In this document: positions 8,301-15,157 of the stretch, in pieces
Layout of the letters: each line of letters starts with the position of its first letter
Numbering within the stretch: position 1 is the first letter of the stretch
NCBI GenBank assembly: GCA_020344435.1
Contig: CP070826.1
Span: forward strand, 728,980-758,776
Direction of reading: 5' to 3'
Length of the DNA stretch: 29,797 nt
DNA from: Candidatus Bathyarchaeota archaeon
GTDB taxonomy: Archaea; Thermoproteota; Bathyarchaeia; Bathyarchaeales; Bathyarchaeaceae
The notes under the pieces: generated by a model
Told to the model about the DNA's origin: nothing
Databases searched by the model: none
The model's input: only the letters and a program-made list of their open reading frames with translations
Program-made: the position numbers and the translations under genes

Positions 8301-8600
8301 ATGAATGTGGAAATAAGCAGCTGTCCAAAATTCGGTTGGAGCTTTGACAAAGAACATCCGATGTGCAAGCAATGCAAGCGTGCATCGCAATGTTCCAGCT
8401 TTTCCGCTCAAGATGAAAGGAAACAGAAGATCGGCTACAAGCCAAAGATTCCATATGCTAGACGAAAGAGAAGGAGCAAGCCGCCAATTCAAGTATCCCC
8501 ACCTACAATTAAAGATGGCAAGATACAAATCACCCTAACATTCGACCTTGCATGGCTGCGAGAACACGCAGAGTCCGAACATGAAACTGGAAACTGTTAG
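8301..8600 (+). CDS. Small protein with a compact four-cysteine motif, unknown function
   Basis: This 99-residue ORF begins with a cluster Cys8, Cys22, Cys25, Cys31 in the order C-x13-C-x2-C-x5-C, around Phe-Asp-x3-His-Pro. This resembles small metal-binding knuckles seen in archaeal and phage proteins, though I cannot name the family. The middle is very basic (RRKRRSKPP), and the C terminus is a short amphipathic stretch (DGKIQITLTFDLAW). GGTGA lies directly before the ATG, and a TATA-like element at 8229-8238 would give a leader of about 40 bases. Other ORFs in this interval on both strands lack these signals. A basic tail plus Cys cluster suggests nucleic-acid binding (inference). I am moderately sure it is real. 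Confidence 0.55.
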   Translation: MNVEISSCPKFGWSFDKEHPMCKQCKRASQCSSFSAQDERKQKIGYKPKIPYARRKRRSKPPIQVSPPTIKDGKIQITLTFDLAWLREHAESEHETGNC

Positions 8601-8661
8601 TCGAACACCTATCATTTCTAGTGCAAAGCAGACAACATGTGAGTTAGTAGATCCCACGCTC

Positions 8662-8682
8662 CGCACGCGCGTGCGCGCGCGT
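8662..8682. repeat. 21-base perfect alternating pyrimidine-purine tract
   Basis: From 8662 to 8682 every base alternates pyrimidine-purine, mostly CG (CGCACGCGCGTGCGCGCGCG plus T). Such tracts can adopt left-handed Z-DNA. It abuts the stop codon (8682-8684) of the tail-anchored protein gene; a similar 20-base tract lies just upstream of that gene. Confidence 0.7.
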
Positions 8683-9233
8683 CAAATCAAGAAGGCAATC
8701 ATCGCAAACAGTATAGACGCTAGAGCAACTGCCAAGGAAATATAGAACCGCCTGTTTTGAGACTTTGCTTCGCGTTCGGACGTCTCAATCTGTTGCCGCA
8801 TCAAAGCAACCATCGCTGCCATGTTCTTGCCGAAGTCTGTTTCATCGACGATCTCTTTCTGTTCAGTGTCAAATGTTCGCCTCAACTTGTCAAAACCCGT
8901 GAATACGTTCTTGAAGGCGTCAAGGGCTGGATTCTTTGTAGCTTTGTTATCCCAGTTGAAGACATTATCTTCGAAATTTCGCAGAAGATCTTCACCTTTG
9001 TCCTGCTCTCTCTTGTGTACGCGCGCGCGACGTGATGATTGTGTGGGAATCGGTATATTGATGTAATCTTCGTATTCGTAAGCAAGTTCAGCAGCTTTCC
9101 TTATTTGCTCTCTTGTCTTCTCGTCAAGCAGTCCCTCCAGTTTCTGCTCTAGATCTGCCATTTTCTCCTTCAAATGTTCGTGCTCTGCCGCTTTCTCTCC
9201 TCCTTTTCCGCCATCCCTCGTTTGCCTCCCCAT
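8682..9233 (-). CDS. Tail-anchored coiled-coil membrane protein, unknown function
   Basis: A 183-residue protein with no recognised domain. Residues about 15-50 and 130-160 are charged, heptad-like helices. A single hydrophobic helix at about 163-183 (FYISLAVALASILFAMIAFLI) forms the extreme C terminus, preceded by KSQNRR, the layout of a tail-anchored protein with its bulk in the cytoplasm. There is no N-terminal signal. A TATA-like CTTTTACACC sits about 30 bases before the ATG and no ribosome site is visible, so translation is probably leaderless. A later ATG (the one at MADLEQK) has GGAG upstream and is an alternative. The gene is flanked, and also crossed at 9014-9029, by alternating CG tracts. 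Function unknown. Confidence 0.75.
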   Translation of the reverse strand: MGRQTRDGGKGGEKAAEHEHLKEKMADLEQKLEGLLDEKTREQIRKAAELAYEYEDYINIPIPTQSSRRARVHKREQDKGEDLLRNFEDNVFNWDNKATKNPALDAFKNVFTGFDKLRRTFDTEQKEIVDETDFGKNMAAMVALMRQQIETSEREAKSQNRRFYISLAVALASILFAMIAFLI

Positions 9234-9270
9234 CAGAAATCTGAATATTGGTGTTCAGGTGTAAAAGGCT

Positions 9271-9290
9271 TGTGCGCGTGTGCATGCGTA
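9271..9290. repeat. 20-base perfect alternating pyrimidine-purine tract
   Basis: TGTGCGCGTGTGCATGCGTA alternates strictly for 20 bases. It lies just upstream of the putative TATA box of the tail-anchored gene and downstream of moaA on the same strand. It is one of four such tracts between 6819 and 9290. Confidence 0.7.
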
Positions 9291-9361
9291 AGGAGAGGCA
9301 GGCGAGAGCAATGGCAAGAAGATTGGTATGAAGACCTGTTTTGCGTGATCCTCGCTCTTCT

Positions 9362-10285
9362 TCATGAATGGCAGTATGGTTCGCGTCTCTTTACGGCTTC
9401 AATGAATAGTTGAGTCAGTTCTTTATCGTCGGCGCCGTTGCGCATTGGAGTGAGAACATCAACTAGGTTGCCGTTCTTCAGTAGGCACGGTTTCAGTTTT
9501 CCGTTGCTTGTCACTCTCAATCTTGTGCAGTGTTGGCAGAACTCCGTGTTCTCTATCGGATGGACAACCTCAACTTTCGCTCGTGGCAGGAAGTATATTC
9601 TGCGGTTTTGCATGTGCTTTCGCGTCTTGACCTCGTAGGCCTCCTTCTTCAGTCGATTCTCGACTTCGTCCAGCTCGTAGTGGTGCTTCTTGTAGTACTC
9701 CTTGCTTACATTTATCGGCTCCAACTCAATCAACTGGAGAATCGTTCCTGTCTGCTCTGCGAAGCTTATCATTCGCTCGATTTCTGTGGTGTTCACGTCT
9801 CGAAGTAGGACCATATTCAGCTTGACAGGGAACAAGCCCACTCTAACGGCCTCTCTGATTCCATTGATTACGTTCCTCAGGTTTCCACCGGTAAGATTTC
9901 GATACTTCTCAGTGTCTAGTGTTGGAATGTTCACATTCACCCTTCGTAGGCCGGCAGCCGCTAGGTCCTTTGCTAGTGAGGCTAGGAAGCACCCGTTGGT
10001 GGTGATGGCTAAATCCTGTAATCCTCTTAGTTTGTTGATTCTAGAAATGATATCCACAATGTCCTTTCTATGCAGAGGCTCTCCACCAGTCAGTTTCACC
10101 CTGGTGATTCCCAGACTGATTGCGACTTCAGTGATTCCCACAATCTCGTCTTCAGTCATCTCCTCAGGGTTGCTTGTAGTGGTCTCCCCTTCTCTATGGC
10201 AGTATCCGCATCGGAGATTGCAGTTCTGAGTGACGGCGATCCGCAGACTTAGGGTTGGACGGCCGTAGTTGTCAACGAGAACCAT
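9362..10285 (-). CDS. moaA: MoaA, GTP 3',8-cyclase (molybdopterin biosynthesis)
   Basis: A radical SAM enzyme that converts GTP to 3',8-cyclo-7,8-dihydro-GTP, the first step toward molybdopterin or tungstopterin. The radical SAM cluster is Cys22, Cys26, Cys29 (CNLRCGYC), followed by GGEP (67-70). The second, C-terminal cluster is Cys250, Cys253, Cys267 (FCQHCTRLRVTSNGKLKPC). At 307 residues it is standard. Oddly the C terminus is EPYCHS and lacks the terminal Gly-Gly that most MoaA proteins insert into the active site. It begins 2 bases after the moaB stop and is co-transcribed with it. Confidence 0.95.
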   Translation of the reverse strand: MVLVDNYGRPTLSLRIAVTQNCNLRCGYCHREGETTTSNPEEMTEDEIVGITEVAISLGITRVKLTGGEPLHRKDIVDIISRINKLRGLQDLAITTNGCFLASLAKDLAAAGLRRVNVNIPTLDTEKYRNLTGGNLRNVINGIREAVRVGLFPVKLNMVLLRDVNTTEIERMISFAEQTGTILQLIELEPINVSKEYYKKHHYELDEVENRLKKEAYEVKTRKHMQNRRIYFLPRAKVEVVHPIENTEFCQHCTRLRVTSNGKLKPCLLKNGNLVDVLTPMRNGADDKELTQLFIEAVKRREPYCHS

Positions 10286-10287
10286 GG

Positions 10288-10818
10288 TTACTCACGAGTG
10301 TGCTTCACGATATGCGAAGCCTCGGGTAATATAAGCCTTTCAACACAGAGCCTCACAGCTTGGGGACTACCCGGCAAGACGAAGACTGCCTTTCCTTTGG
10401 CCACGCCGGCCAAGGCACGGCTCATTGAAGCGGCAGAGCCAATCTCATCGTAGCTCAGTCTTCGGAAGAGCTCTCCGAAGCCAGGTAGCTCCTTCTCCAG
10501 CAGGGGTTTGACAGCCTCAATCGTCACGTCTCTGGCTCCCACGCCAGTCCCACCACAAGCAATAATGGCATCCACCTCTTCTGTGCCCAAAGCTTTTAGT
10601 ACACCCTGATGGATGACCGCTCCGTCATCGGGAAGGACGCCGCGCAAAGCCACTCCGTGGCCTGCCCCCTCTAGAAGCTTCACAATCAGGTCTCCACTGG
10701 GGTCATCTATCTTGCCCCTTTTCTGCCACTTCTTAAATCTGGAACTGCTGCAGACGAAGACGGCGAAACCCAACTTCTCAGGGGCTTCAGCTTTATGCTT
10801 CTTTGCTGTCTCACTCAA
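10288..10818 (-). CDS. moaB: MoaB/MogA-type molybdopterin adenylyltransferase
   Basis: This protein adenylates molybdopterin before metal insertion; archaea use MoaB for the role of bacterial MogA. The MPT-binding signature GGTGVGARDVT is in the middle, followed by PGFGELFRRLSYDEIGSAAS, and PGSPQAV near the C terminus. I choose the TTG at 10816-10818 because AGGTGA (10824-10829) precedes it by 5 bases. The GTG three codons upstream lies within that ribosome site. From the TTG the protein is 176 residues, normal for the family. It leads the moaB-moaA pair. Confidence 0.93.
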   Translation of the reverse strand: MSETAKKHKAEAPEKLGFAVFVCSSSRFKKWQKRGKIDDPSGDLIVKLLEGAGHGVALRGVLPDDGAVIHQGVLKALGTEEVDAIIACGGTGVGARDVTIEAVKPLLEKELPGFGELFRRLSYDEIGSAASMSRALAGVAKGKAVFVLPGSPQAVRLCVERLILPEASHIVKHTRE

Positions 10819-10921
10819 CAGATTCACCTAGTTCGTTCCACAATATTGGAGCAGGGGATTCTTTAATGACTCTTTCTTTTTCCCGCCCCAGAGGAATATA
10901 TGCATGAGACAACTTGGAAGT

Positions 10922-12268
10922 CTAAGAATCTGATTTGTCGGGGAAATCTTCTGGCTCGCGCCTATCTGAAGGTTCAACTTCTATGACATGATCTGCTAAG
11001 ATATCTTCAACATTTCGTACAATGGGAATTGCATACCCTCCAAAACCCACAAGCATCCCCAGAGCCCCAGAGATGACAAACATCAACGCCATGCCAGCTC
11101 CTGGGCCAGAGCCAACCAGCCAGCCGAATATGGGCACCCAACTACCTCCTAGCGTCATTGCTGGTTCGAAGACTTGATCAGCCAAGGGTCCCGCAAGCAA
11201 CATGGCCACGGGCGCGCCAATCTGAGCAATCATTCCTCGCGCGGCAAAGACGCGTCCTTGCACGTCTGGGGCAACTTTTGTCTGCCAAATAGCTTGGCTG
11301 GAACCATTGATGATCGGAACAAAGAATATCATGAAGAATGCGATTAAGACCCAGATGAGTGGGCTCCGTCCGAGTCCTATCAACATCATACCTAGCGTGA
11401 CGAGTATTAATCCCCCTAATATCCCATGTATCTTTCGCTTTGGGCCTCCCCAAATGCTAAGCACTACTCCACCTACCAATCCGCCTATTCCGATAGCTGA
11501 TTGTACAATTCCTAATGCTGCTGCATCATTCCCAGTCCGTGCTAGAAGCATTGGTGATAAGAGTGTGAAGGCAAAAGGGGCGACGAGATTGACACAGAAG
11601 AAGACCAAAAGTAGGGCAAGTAGACTGGGACGCTCACGAATGTATCGAAAGCCATAGACTGATTCTTTCCAGAGGCTCCCTTTGCTCTTCTGTCCCTCTT
11701 GGGTTATTGCCGGTTGTGGCACATGAACGGCGAGTAGCGCGCCGATTGCAATCAGAAAAGTGAACATGTCGATTGCCAATATGCCCGCGATTCCAATAAT
11801 GCCTAGGAAAATAGCAGCCATTACTGGGGCGAAGATGTTTGAGGCGAATTGGGCCGTGGAAAGCATGCCACTAGCCCGGCCATATTGTTCCTTGGAAACC
11901 ATGGTGGTCACGGCTGCAGAGTATGCAGGAAACTGAAAGGCTCCAAAAGCACCGGAAAAGGCGCCTGTCAAGTACAGATGCCAAATCTGTAGATTTCCCG
12001 TCCAGAATAACAGAAAGACAACTGTTGTCGATACGATAGCGGCGAGGTCACTGATCATCATGACGAATTTTCGGTTCCAGCGATCCACCAGGGCACCAGC
12101 GAAAGGCGTGACTAGTAGAGTTGGAGCGAATGTGAAGAAGCCAACTAGAGCTAGAGCTGTTGCTTGTCCTGTAATCTGCCAAGCCCAGATGGTGAGCGCG
12201 AAGCCCGTCATAGCAGTGCCTAATAGAGAGATCACTTGGCCAATCCAGATGATAGTGAACGCTAACAT
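10922..12268 (-). CDS. MFS exporter of the EntS/MefA-like group
   Basis: A 448-residue efflux-type MFS protein. The start of the protein (AFTIIWIGQVISLLG), the loop GALVDRWNRKF after segment 2, and SSQAIWQTKVAPDVQGRVFA in the second half are typical of the enterobactin/macrolide exporter branch. About twelve membrane segments are visible, and the acidic C-terminal tail is cytoplasmic. The ATG at 12268 lacks a clear ribosome site. The frame stays open for 24 more codons upstream, encoding KQPTG directly before the Met, which looks like family N terminus but has no start codon. It lies 177 bases downstream of the protease gene on the same strand. An export role in the arsM unit is possible but unproven. 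Confidence 0.9.
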   Translation of the reverse strand: MLAFTIIWIGQVISLLGTAMTGFALTIWAWQITGQATALALVGFFTFAPTLLVTPFAGALVDRWNRKFVMMISDLAAIVSTTVVFLLFWTGNLQIWHLYLTGAFSGAFGAFQFPAYSAAVTTMVSKEQYGRASGMLSTAQFASNIFAPVMAAIFLGIIGIAGILAIDMFTFLIAIGALLAVHVPQPAITQEGQKSKGSLWKESVYGFRYIRERPSLLALLLVFFCVNLVAPFAFTLLSPMLLARTGNDAAALGIVQSAIGIGGLVGGVVLSIWGGPKRKIHGILGGLILVTLGMMLIGLGRSPLIWVLIAFFMIFFVPIINGSSQAIWQTKVAPDVQGRVFAARGMIAQIGAPVAMLLAGPLADQVFEPAMTLGGSWVPIFGWLVGSGPGAGMALMFVISGALGMLVGFGGYAIPIVRNVEDILADHVIEVEPSDRREPEDFPDKSDS

Positions 12269-12445
12269 TCCCGTTGGTTGCTTCTCTTGAACTGTTGGGA
12301 ATTCTGCCCTTGGCTGATTCGTTTGCCACCGCCTCTGCGCTTAGAATCAAGTTTCCATTATTCCATTTAATGTTTCGGGGAGAAGCGTAAAGGCTCTGTA
12401 TATGAGTATTCGCCAATCCCGAACCCAAGCAGATCAGCTTGGGTG

Positions 12446-12889
12446 TCAGGTCTTCTCGAAAGATATCTCCTGTTTTGGATAGTCGATGGTTACTCTGTGA
12501 TCTTTGACGAAGTTGTATCCTATGATGCCTCCGAGTTCGCCCAAGCAACCGCATTTGGCGATGTTGGATAGGTCCATGATTCCTACTTGGATGTCCTTTG
12601 CTTCAACATTGTCTACCTTGATCGATTCGACTTTTAGTATTGATGAGGTGAGAGCGCCACCGGCTCCGAGTGCTTCTCGTGTGGTTGATGCTTCGTCGCA
12701 AAGGTTGAGTTCTTCTGCTGTTTGCTTCTCGATTATTGTCATGGATGCTCCCGTGTCGAATATGAAGTTGAAGGGACCTTTCCCATTGATTGTGCCTTTG
12801 ACGGTGATTATTGGTCTTTCAGGGTTCGCTACGTAGAATTTTGCTATGCTAGACAGCTCCTGCTGGTTTTGTTGCTGAGATGTTGACAC
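12446..12889 (-). CDS. Retropepsin-like aspartic protease domain protein
   Basis: A 147-residue single-domain protein of the retropepsin fold, which would act as a homodimer, each chain giving one catalytic Asp. The catalytic motif is FIFDTGASMTII (Asp45-Thr-Gly-Ala), and the second conserved segment is LGGIIGYNFV near 117-124, the hydrophobic-Gly motif of the family. There is no signal peptide, so it is cytosolic. The GTG at 12889 gives a 41-base overlap with the end of arsM, and no ribosome site is seen, suggesting coupled translation. Archaeal members of this family have no well-known role. The neighbours are arsM upstream and an MFS exporter downstream. Confidence 0.85.
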   Translation of the reverse strand: MSTSQQQNQQELSSIAKFYVANPERPIITVKGTINGKGPFNFIFDTGASMTIIEKQTAEELNLCDEASTTREALGAGGALTSSILKVESIKVDNVEAKDIQVGIMDLSNIAKCGCLGELGGIIGYNFVKDHRVTIDYPKQEISFEKT

Positions 12890-13727
12890 TTTCGGTTGAA
12901 GCCAATATCTCTTTCACCATCTCTTTTGCTTCTTTCTCCAGCTCGGAGACTCGTTTCAGTTCTTGTGTATTCTTGTTGGGATTGGCGACGATGATTTTTG
13001 CATCAGGGTCATTGGCGAGGTCTTCGAAAGGATATTGCTCTTCCTTGATTATTGTTACATCTTGAAAGCCGGCCTGCTTTATTGCCTCTATGTATTTGTC
13101 TTTCATTATTGCCCCCTTGACGCAACTGGCTGCGTGGGCTCTATTCTTGATTGTTTCTGGTAGCTCTTTCAGCAAGACTATGTCTGAAACCATCAACCTT
13201 CCCTTGGGCTTTAGGGTTCTGAATGCCTCTTTGAAGACTCTCTTCTTGTTTGGAGTGAGGTTGATTACGCAGTTTGAGATGATCGCGTCAGCAGTGTTGT
13301 CTGCGATTGGGAGGTTTTCGATCTCCCCGAGTCTGAACTCGACGTTTTGGTAGTCTCCCTTTTTGGCGTTTGCCCTTGCCTTGTCAACCATTTCTGGGGT
13401 CATATCTACTCCGATGACTTTCCCCATTTCTCCAACCCTCTTTGCTGCAAGGAAGCAGTCGAGGCCCGCTCCCGAGCCAAGATCAACAACGGTCTCGCCC
13501 TCTTTCAGAGACGCAAGTGCAACAGGGTTCCCGCATCCCAAGCCAAGATTGGCACCTTCAGGAACGGATTCAAGTTCTTTGCCTGTGTAACCCATCTTCT
13601 TGCCGAGTTCTTCGTGCGCCATAGGGCTGTCAATGCATGAAGTCGTGGGACTGCAGCAGAGTCCTTCCGTTGCTATCTTGGCGTATCCTTCGCGCACTTC
13701 TCTTCTCTTTCTTTCTGCTTCTTCCAT
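12849..13727 (-). CDS. arsM: Arsenite methyltransferase
   Basis: ArsM transfers methyl groups from S-adenosylmethionine to trivalent arsenic, giving methylated arsines. The SAM-binding motif is VVDLGSGAGLDCFLA (about 80-94). The arsenic-binding cysteines fit Cys65 (GLGCGNP), Cys153 (ISNCVINL) and Cys202 (ASCVKGA); the last two are 49 residues apart as in characterised ArsM. An extra N-terminal cluster, Cys24, Cys25 and Cys31, is common in prokaryotic forms. The ATG at 13727 has GAGGTA about 8 bases upstream, overlapping the stop of the RHH gene, so the two are translated together. A C-terminal helical extension (about 255-280) is charged. Confidence 0.93.
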   Translation of the reverse strand: MEEAERKRREVREGYAKIATEGLCCSPTTSCIDSPMAHEELGKKMGYTGKELESVPEGANLGLGCGNPVALASLKEGETVVDLGSGAGLDCFLAAKRVGEMGKVIGVDMTPEMVDKARANAKKGDYQNVEFRLGEIENLPIADNTADAIISNCVINLTPNKKRVFKEAFRTLKPKGRLMVSDIVLLKELPETIKNRAHAASCVKGAIMKDKYIEAIKQAGFQDVTIIKEEQYPFEDLANDPDAKIIVANPNKNTQELKRVSELEKEAKEMVKEILASTESVNISATKPAGAV

Positions 13728-13736
13728 GCCGATACC

Positions 13737-14111
13737 TCAGTCTTTTGGCGATTGCGTCTTTCCTTGGCTGAGTGATTTCTTTGCTTGTTCCTTCAGCTCT
13801 CTAATCTTGTCCACTGTTGACATGACCTTCTGAAAAAGGTCTTGTCGCGCTTGTATTCCCTCTTTAATGAAGAATGCTGTGGCTTCCGATCTGCTCTTGA
13901 ACGCTTCCACCTCGACCAGAGCGTCTATCTGCTTCAGGTCCTCGTCATTCAAGCGGGTCATTACCACGTTGCTCCTGCCCTCCAATCTCTCGCCCAACTG
14001 CAGCAAGACCTTCTCTTTGATATTCTCTGCAGACTCGTCCTCCGGGCAACACACCGCCATCACGACTTTTTCCCTCTTTTCAGCCTTTTCCTTGGTTTTG
14101 CCTTCCCCCAT
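13737..14111 (-). CDS. Ribbon-helix-helix regulator, candidate regulator of the arsM unit
   Basis: A 124-residue protein. Residues about 48-88 form an RHH DNA-binding domain: strand NVVMTRL, helix DEDLKQIDALVE, then FKSRSEATAFFIKEGI. The N-terminal 47 residues include a Cys-Cys-Pro pair (21-23) in a basic and acidic helix-like region, and the C-terminal 30 residues are coiled-coil-like. I set the start at the ATG at 14109-14111 because GAGGTGA precedes it by 5 bases; the ATG at 14186 lies upstream of the likely TATA box and cannot be in the transcript. The arsM start is 9 bases beyond its stop. A metal-sensing role for the Cys pair is inference from context. Confidence 0.82.
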   Translation of the reverse strand: MGEGKTKEKAEKREKVVMAVCCPEDESAENIKEKVLLQLGERLEGRSNVVMTRLNDEDLKQIDALVEVEAFKSRSEATAFFIKEGIQARQDLFQKVMSTVDKIRELKEQAKKSLSQGKTQSPKD

Positions 14112-14165
14112 CTTCTTCACCTCGTGTAATGCTGCAATGTGTATTTTGTAAGATGTAACTGAGAT

Positions 14166-14178
14166 ACTTAAATCTTTC
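14166..14178 (-). promoter_or_regulatory. Probable promoter of the RHH-arsM unit
   Basis: On the minus strand AAAGATTTAAGTA resembles a BRE plus TATA box. It sits about 60 bases upstream of the chosen ATG at 14111, giving a leader of roughly 30 bases that contains the GAGGTGA ribosome site. Confidence 0.5.
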
Positions 14179-14188
14179 GCACGCATAT

Positions 14189-14815
14189 CTAATCCTGCTG
14201 ATGCCGTCTCAACCTAGGTATCAACATTGGCACCCTCTTCCTATATTCTTCGTATTCCAGGTGAAACTCTCTGATCAGCTCCCTTTCCTCCTTCACCGAG
14301 ATGAGGACAATGAGTGCTATGATTATGGGAGTGAAGAGCAGAGAATACAGTGCAGATAGAAGAAAGGAGATTCCCACGTGTGCCAGCAATCCACCGAGAT
14401 ATTGAGGGTGCCTGGCAATAGAATAAACCCCTTTGGTAACGATCCTCTCTGTCCTATGCGTTTCCGCCACCCTTAGCGTCGTCTCTCTTACCCCATTTAC
14501 TCCAAGCCAAGCACCAGGCATCAAGAAGAACATGCTAACTATCAGATGAAGCAGAGGAATCGGCAGATTGATGCCAGGCAATACAATTGATGGATTCTCT
14601 GGTATTGGAAGGATGAATCTAGGCTGAGGTGCAACCCAGATACCTATCCAAGAGAGGAAGAAACCCCATCCTGAGATGAGCCCAAGAATAGCGCATATTC
14701 TGTTTCCCTTCTCCTTTCCATATCTTCCTTGAAATTTCAAGTGCTCAACCGACAGAAAATAGGGAGGAATCATCGCAATCGCAGTCAACACGCAAATGGA
14801 GAACCAGATGTACAC
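14189..14815 (-). CDS. ICMT/PEMT-family membrane methyltransferase
   Basis: A multi-span membrane protein of the isoprenylcysteine carboxyl methyltransferase / phospholipid methyltransferase fold. The C-terminal SAM-binding region is clear: GVYSIARHPQYLGGLLAH, then EERELIREFHLEYEEYRKRVPMLIP. About five hydrophobic segments precede or surround it. The methyl acceptor is unknown; lipids and small thiol or metal compounds are possible. I favour the GTG at 14813-14815, with GGGGTGA 4 bases upstream; a TTG at 14836 extends the frame by 7 residues but lies close to or above the predicted transcript start. It ends 78 bases before the RHH start, with that gene's promoter in between, so it is probably a separate unit. 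Confidence 0.85.
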   Translation of the reverse strand: MYIWFSICVLTAIAMIPPYFLSVEHLKFQGRYGKEKGNRICAILGLISGWGFFLSWIGIWVAPQPRFILPIPENPSIVLPGINLPIPLLHLIVSMFFLMPGAWLGVNGVRETTLRVAETHRTERIVTKGVYSIARHPQYLGGLLAHVGISFLLSALYSLLFTPIIIALIVLISVKEERELIREFHLEYEEYRKRVPMLIPRLRRHQQD

Positions 14816-14836
14816 GTCGTCACCCCAGAATCTCAA

Positions 14837-15157
14837 TGTTATATCGTCTAAATCAATTATGTGTAAGCGCTTGTCATAGCCTAGTGTTTGCTCTTGGCTT
14901 CATTATCTGTGTCGGCTTCCAACAAGTTCTATGTTCAATGCCTACATGCAAATCTGTGAATCCTGTGCAGAGTACAAGGTTCGTGGTGGACTCGCGCACT
15001 CAAGATCCTCGTCATCTTGTTTATGATTCACCTCTTGAACAAACATTCAAGATTCAAATCATCTGTTCAGTGGGGCCAGAGTCGTCATCGCCCACCGCAT
15101 AACATTAATGCGAATCCAACATAAAAGGGTGTATACCAATAAACGTGTTGGAGCTGG
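14837..15157. other. Divergent intergenic region, no gene recognised
   Basis: This stretch separates the membrane methyltransferase from the UPF0282 gene. Overlapping ORFs of about 88 codons on both strands have no ribosome site and an amino acid content that looks random. I see a TATA-like CATAAAAGGG (15120-15129) about 30 bases before the UPF0282 ATG. On the minus strand GATATAAC at about 14841-14848 could be the methyltransferase promoter. No RNA gene was recognised. Confidence 0.5.

Noticed and set aside
12048..12554. Minus-strand open frame of 168 codons
   Set aside because: It overlaps the start of the MFS gene and the end of the protease gene in another frame; the translation is rich in Ser, His and Arg with no motif.
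15010..15095. C/D-box-like sequence on the minus strand (ATGACGA, CTGA, AGATGAT)
   Set aside because: Box C is imperfect, the second D box is missing at the required spacing, and no kink-turn pairing could be drawn.
14836..15102. Plus-strand open frame of 88 codons in the intergenic gap
   Set aside because: No ribosome site, random-looking composition, and it overlaps the likely promoter of the minus-strand methyltransferase.
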